64,000 nt of DNA from Antedon bifida (Eukaryota; Echinodermata; Crinoidea; Comatulida; Antedonidae): the NCBI GenBank assembly GCA_963402885.1, contig OY727101.1:18638417-18702416 (forward strand). The letters are read 5' to 3'. The position numbers and the translations under genes are program-made. Positions within the stretch are counted from its first letter, which is position 1; each line of letters begins with the position of its first letter. A model generated the notes under the pieces. It made no database searches. It saw nothing but the letters and a program-made list of their open reading frames with translations, and was not told the origin of the DNA. Positions 59,601 through 64,000 of this stretch are shown in pieces.

Positions 59601-62600
59601 TTTTCAATTTTCGAAGAAAGAAAAAAGAACAATTATTTTCGTTTTGTTTATAGCTCTTACAGATGATGGTCCGTTTACTACAGAAAGTCATATATCCACA
59701 GGTAATTTGTTATTGAAAAATCACGTATTGTTTGTACTGTAATTTACTAATTAAATATAGTCTCTCATGTTTTTGGTTCCAACAGCTGATCTTCTTTAGC
59801 TATTCTACAAATAAAGCCCAACTCAGACAGCGTCGTACGACGAGGCCCGACGAAACGTCTTGACTCGTCGGTGTTGTCTGGTGAGACGAGTCGTCCGAGA
59901 TTATAATATTCGGGCGTAGTTTTAGGTCGTCGGGAGAACATTAAACATATTTAACTTTCTCGTCGTACGACGCTGTTTGAGTTGGCCTATATATGTGCCC
60001 CACTCTATACTTTTAATCTCAATAATCTCCTTCTTAATACCATATTTTCTTATGAAATCATGCACTGATACCCTGACCTATTGCGTTTTGCTGTTATAAC
60101 TAAATTATTACAGTATTTAAATTACAAACATAGATATGTCGTTGACTACAATGTTGGAATATACAGATTTACCTATGACACAACCAAATATGGAAACTAC
60201 GGCGGGTAAGTTTTAACCAAACTATGAAGCTATGTCAAGATAATAACATAAACACTCAATACCTAGTAAAGAATAATTATATTAACATAAAATGTGTTTT
60301 TTCTCGATAGCTTATTTGCAACTACACACTGAACAATTTCTTTGTGGTGATGAAAACCAAGTTATATCATCGCCTGGATACCCAAACCAATATGGAAACA
60401 ACCAAGACATCAACTGGACATTTACTACTCACGTTGGAAGTTTGCTGTCTGTTGAATTCTACGATTTCTATCTTGAGCACAGCTACGATTATGTGACTAT
60501 TTACAGTGACGGAGAAATGATTGGTAGATTCAGTGGTTCCAATACGCCACCAAAAACAATATCTACCAATAACACAATAACGGTTGTTTTCAGTACAGAT
60601 AGTAGTGTGACAAGGAAAGGATTTCAGGCTAAGGTATCTGTGTACCCTAAAGGTCAAGGTAGAGTTGATTATTACTGTATAATAATAATGAATGTTTATG
60701 AAAGGAATGAAGATGATTTATATTCAACCATGGAGGTAGACAAATTCAACGGATTCTTTTTTCCCTCTTATCATTTATTTACCAAAGCATTTACCATCGT
60801 TGTAAATACTGAGATTTGAAACAAACGTATGTTTAGCCGATTTTCATGCGGTATCTTGTTCAGCTGAACAAAACATACTGTAGTATGGCAGAAGAGCATT
60901 GACAACGATTTTGAAGAAGAAGGCAAGAATGTCAAGAGAGGTTATTTAGTAGTATAATAGATGAAGGTTGCTGTCAGAAGACATGATAATGCAGGCTGTT
61001 TATTGTCGCTAAACACGATACCGCTTGCGCATCAGGTTGTTTCTAAACAACTCTTTTGGACTGACAACGTTTATCATTATCCAAGTTTTTTTTTTCCTTT
61101 CCTCATCAGATGGCGAATGTTCTAACTTCAACGAAGGATTTTCCGACTGGGCTAACGTTGGTCCTAATAAGTGGTACCGGTCCTCCCAACGATATGTTAG
61201 CTATGAAGATCTAGGCAGCCGTTACTCGGGATCAGGTAAACTATACTACGATTGATTCAATCAATAGAAATGTGATCTATCAATCAATCAATCAATCAAC
61301 CATAATAAAAACCGTATAAAAGTGAAGAATTGAATTGAACTCAATGTTCTATCTTTTACTCTGTATTTTTCAAAATAATCTAATAAAGGACGAAACCTAT
61401 GAATACATAATAACGACACATTCACTATTCTATTTGGTGTTCAATCATTACATAAATGACAAAAACAAACATGGAGCTTATGAATACAATATTACGTCAC
61501 AGTTATTATATTTGCAATTACCATACACTATTTCTATTTGATTTCAGATTATTACATAAATGTGAGATGCAGTTATGGGGAAAGCGGAAACAAACATGGA
61601 TATCTTAGTAATCACAATATACCAGAAAGTTGGAACCAAGCCTGTCTTCGATTTAACTATTATATGAGTGGATATTCAAGCCAACAGATCGATATATATC
61701 ATTATTTTAACTATTATGATTCAGAAATTTTGTTTAGAGATTATGACGATTTCAGTCAAAAATGGAAGTCAAAAAGTATCGATTTCATTAGTAATAACTC
61801 CTCATTGACGATTTATGGTAGAACCAATGGCGGTTATTACGATACAGAGATGGTTGCCATCGATGATATTTATATTAGTAAAGGATCATGCTCCGAATAT
61901 CCAGGTAAGTTTTTAATATTGTTCATATCTATAATAGTGCAATTTATGAATGTTGCATGCAATTTTAATAATTACAATTTCCAAAGCCACATTTAGAAAT
62001 ATATATTATTTATATAAACCATGAAAGATGTATTGTCCCCCAAAAACATGAAAAATGAAGATTTATAAAATCAGACTTTGAATAGGCCATTTTGTAGTTT
62101 TAACAAATTTAATCACTTCCGTAGGAAAAAAACCTGAATAAATAATATTTTCACTAATAAAATGAAAAAGAAACGGTTAAATTTAACCAAAAACATATTG
62201 GCTGCCAGCCAATTTGACTATGTTTTGCTTTAAATTACAGTTTTTTAGGTAAAATATTACTTTTTTCCATCCAATTTTTAGTAAAAGTGAATAACTATTA
62301 TGTGTACAAATGTTTGCTCATCATTCCTCCTTTCAGTTACCATCATTCATATTTAGCCCTACACCCTTTCTCCTACAGAAATATCACCAACTACAGCCTC
62401 TCCCACAACTCAGCTTATTGTTACAACCCCTGAATGGATACAAACTGGTGAGTAATAAAACATGTCATTTATTTCGTTAAATGCAATTATTCTGCAGATC
62501 TCTTCATTGAAGACTGTTATCCTGGCCCAGAGAGCCTTGTTATGATGAGTGGATATGTGTGACAGTGAGTGTGAGTACACCGGGGTCTCAGAAGATTTAC

Positions 62601-63555
62601 AGGTTCTTTAAAGCGCACATGAATGAGATATGTACACTGGACCTACGGTGTCCAGTGATCCAAGAAGCACCATGGAGCGAGTGAGCGCGCCTCGAACCCT
62701 TGCCGAACAAATGTGCTATGCTGTAATTCATACGGTACTTTTCTTTTCAGATGTTGTATGCAGTAATTCATACATGACAGTTTACCTTGATGCGGCTTCA
62801 CTTGAAAGTAATAGCACCGCACACTTTATAGACCCGACGTGTGGCACGATGGGATACACGTATCGTAACGGCATGTATTGGCTGTATTTATATACTAGAT
62901 ACGATAAATGTCAAACAACTATGAAGGTACGCCTACTGTACAAAAGATCATAAAAGTTTGTTTGTTTGTTTGTTTGTTTTATTCGGTTACATTAAATAAA
63001 ACAGTGACAAAATATTCCCACAATAAAACTCTTTGGTACATTTAAATCCAGGATGTTTTCTCTTGTTTGTTCTTAAAACAATTCACAAATTTGGTAATGA
63101 GACAATTTTTCTTTTTATCACGATGTAAAATCATTCTTTATGCTTTATTTTTAGTCGACATTGGCTTTAATAACTTACAAAAATCAGGTAATTGTATCAA
63201 ATGAAGGTGTTTCCACGATTTATAGGAAAGATGACAGTCGCATAACCGTCGAGTGTGAACTAAAAAATACAGGTCACTCATCCGTTAGTTTTGATCCATT
63301 GGGAACAGAAAAAGATTACCTAAAACGCGAACACGATAACTTTACATTCGCAATGGAGCTGTACACAGACAGCAGTTATTCTACTCCATACCCGAGCTGG
63401 CAGTATCCGATCACATTGGAACTTGGAAGTAAAGTGTTTGTTGGTGCGAGTGTGAAGACTTTTAGTAATGATTTGTTTCTGTTTGTCGATTCTTGCAAAG
63501 CCACACCAAACCCAGACCCTGATGCTCAGCCTAACTATGAATTAATTAAAAACAG
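56689..63555 (+). CDS. Gene F: MAM-CUB-MAM-ZP protein, 3' partial
   Basis: Exons 56689-56749, 57691-57840, 58254-58589, 59663-59701, 60134-60205, 60311-60658, 61110-61235, 61548-61904, 62379-62447, 62751-62926, 63155-63555 give 711 codons and remain open. Signal peptide MTAEKLYSRFLCLYSVYFGI, MAM (21-182), two linkers, CUB (220-335), MAM (336-496), Thr/Pro linker, first two ZP exons (from 520). ZP exons 3-4 and the membrane exon must lie to the right of 64000. The linker at 60134 has an alternative in-frame acceptor at 60167, which aligns better with the linker of genes A and B. Domain order matches E, but the sequence is closer to A and B, notably in the N-terminal MAM and ZP exons. Intron 1 contains the large 23-bp minisatellite. 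Confidence 0.88.
56789..57555. repeat. 23-bp minisatellite, about 33 copies, in intron 1 of gene F
   Basis: Head-to-tail copies of TAAACTCAACGTTTAGAACG plus CAG, with variants AAAGTTT, TTTAAAACG and ACTCAG arranged in recurring higher-order patterns. There are no spacers between units. It starts 40 bp after the donor of the signal exon. Confidence 0.95.
58650..58870. mobile_element. MITE with long inverted ends in gene F
   Basis: AAGCCTGTTTTCCTGTCGAC, GTTAT and TCGTTAACAATAATCGGCGA at the left recur as complements at the right (TCGCCGATTATTGTTAACGA, ATAACGTCGACAGG, AAAACAGGCTT), so the two ends pair over more than 40 bp. The ends abut TTAA on both sides, which may be the target site. Confidence 0.75.
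59160..59363 (+). repeat. GTCGGTC-cored dispersed repeat, copy in gene F
   Basis: GGACGCGACTCAATAGTTCA, a GGTC/GTCT run, CCGGTATCACTATGCGTTTT, then GAGAGCACGCGACTTATGGC and GTTGGCCTTGTTTT, closely matching 19565-19716 but about 50 bp longer in the middle. Confidence 0.7.
59815..59987. mobile_element. MITE with CAGCGTCGTACGACGAG inverted ends in gene F
   Basis: Left CCAACTCAGACAGCGTCGTA continuing CGACGAG pairs with the right end CTCGTCGTACGACGCTGTTT continuing GAGTTGG with one mismatch. The GC-rich interior carries a second internal palindrome. It lies in a linker intron. Confidence 0.75.
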
Positions 63556-64000
63556 GTAGGCATAATATTAAAAATAGTGTTGTACTACTGATAATGCCTT
63601 AACACAGTAAATAGGATGAATTTAAAGCGTTTTGTTGGTTTTAAGTGATTCTACCTGGTTATCAATGTTTTAGAATAATTTACATTTTGTTTATAATAAG
63701 TTGAATGGTTGTATTGACTAAATGTTTAGCTTCCACGGCAAAACAATAATAAAGTTGGATCTGTGTTTTGTTTGCCAATTGTACACACCCGATTTTCCTT
63801 TCTACTGACTCATATGAACTTTTTCACAGACTGCATTACCCAAAACAACCCTTATACATGCCACACGTGCCACACATGCGCACGGTTACGGTATTTACCT
63901 ATAGATAAAGTAGAAATGTCTACATTGAAACAGTAACAATTACTTCAGAGTTACTTAACAAAGTCATTTTAGATGGATGTATAGGCTAATACATGAATAA
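63556..64000. other. Start of the ZP exon 2-3 intron of gene F
   Basis: No ZP exon 3 appears before the window ends. A trace of the GATTCTACCTGGTTATCAAT minisatellite unit near 63650 shows that this is the same intron as 8477-8808 in gene A and 20841-21235 in gene B. Confidence 0.6.

Overview
This is an AT-rich, intron-rich animal genomic window. All recognisable genes are on the + strand and form one tandem array of six paralogues, called A to F here. Each encodes a type I membrane protein built from extracellular MAM and CUB domains, a zona pellucida (ZP) module, an RQRR furin-type site, one transmembrane helix and a short tail. The domain set (MAM + CUB + ZP, with one somatomedin B domain) and the many copies of a short TAGGCCTA motif in non-coding DNA suggest a marine invertebrate deuterostome, most likely an echinoderm. 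That placement is an inference and not firm.

Layout. Gene A (524-9672; signal exon lies left of the window): MAM-CUB-MAM-SMB-CUB-MAM-ZP-TM. Gene B (13354-22314): MAM-CUB-MAM-ZP-TM, with decayed CUB, linker and MAM exons inside its introns. Genes C (25518-32818) and D (34074-41372): CUB-MAM-ZP-TM, a recent duplicate pair alike even in introns. Gene E (46561-54418): a divergent MAM-CUB-MAM-ZP-TM gene preceded by a collapsed relic of another copy. Gene F (56689 to beyond the right edge): MAM-CUB-MAM-ZP, cut after the second ZP exon. Exon chains were built by hand. In every gene the splice phases agree, and the summed length is a whole number of codons in the five genes whose 3' ends are present.

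Every signal, linker, CUB, MAM and SMB boundary is a phase-1 intron, so whole modules can be gained or lost without breaking the frame. The ZP exons have a fixed phase series (1-0, 0-2, 2-0, 0-1) and stay very similar between paralogues, while the N-terminal domains vary. Relic exons in B, C and D show that modules were lost from a longer gene-A-like ancestor. Genes B, C, D and F share an upstream element (CAGGTTTTTGTTCC followed, in B, D and F, by AAGATAA) and a TATA box about 65 bp before the start codon.

Introns and intergenic DNA hold several palindromic MITE-like families, non-LTR retrotransposon remnants, tRNA-like SINE heads, a (GGTC/GTCT)-cored dispersed repeat and several minisatellites, the largest a 23-bp repeat of about 33 copies in intron 1 of gene F. 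Apart from one doubtful antisense ORF fragment (52268-52633) I see no unrelated protein-coding gene.
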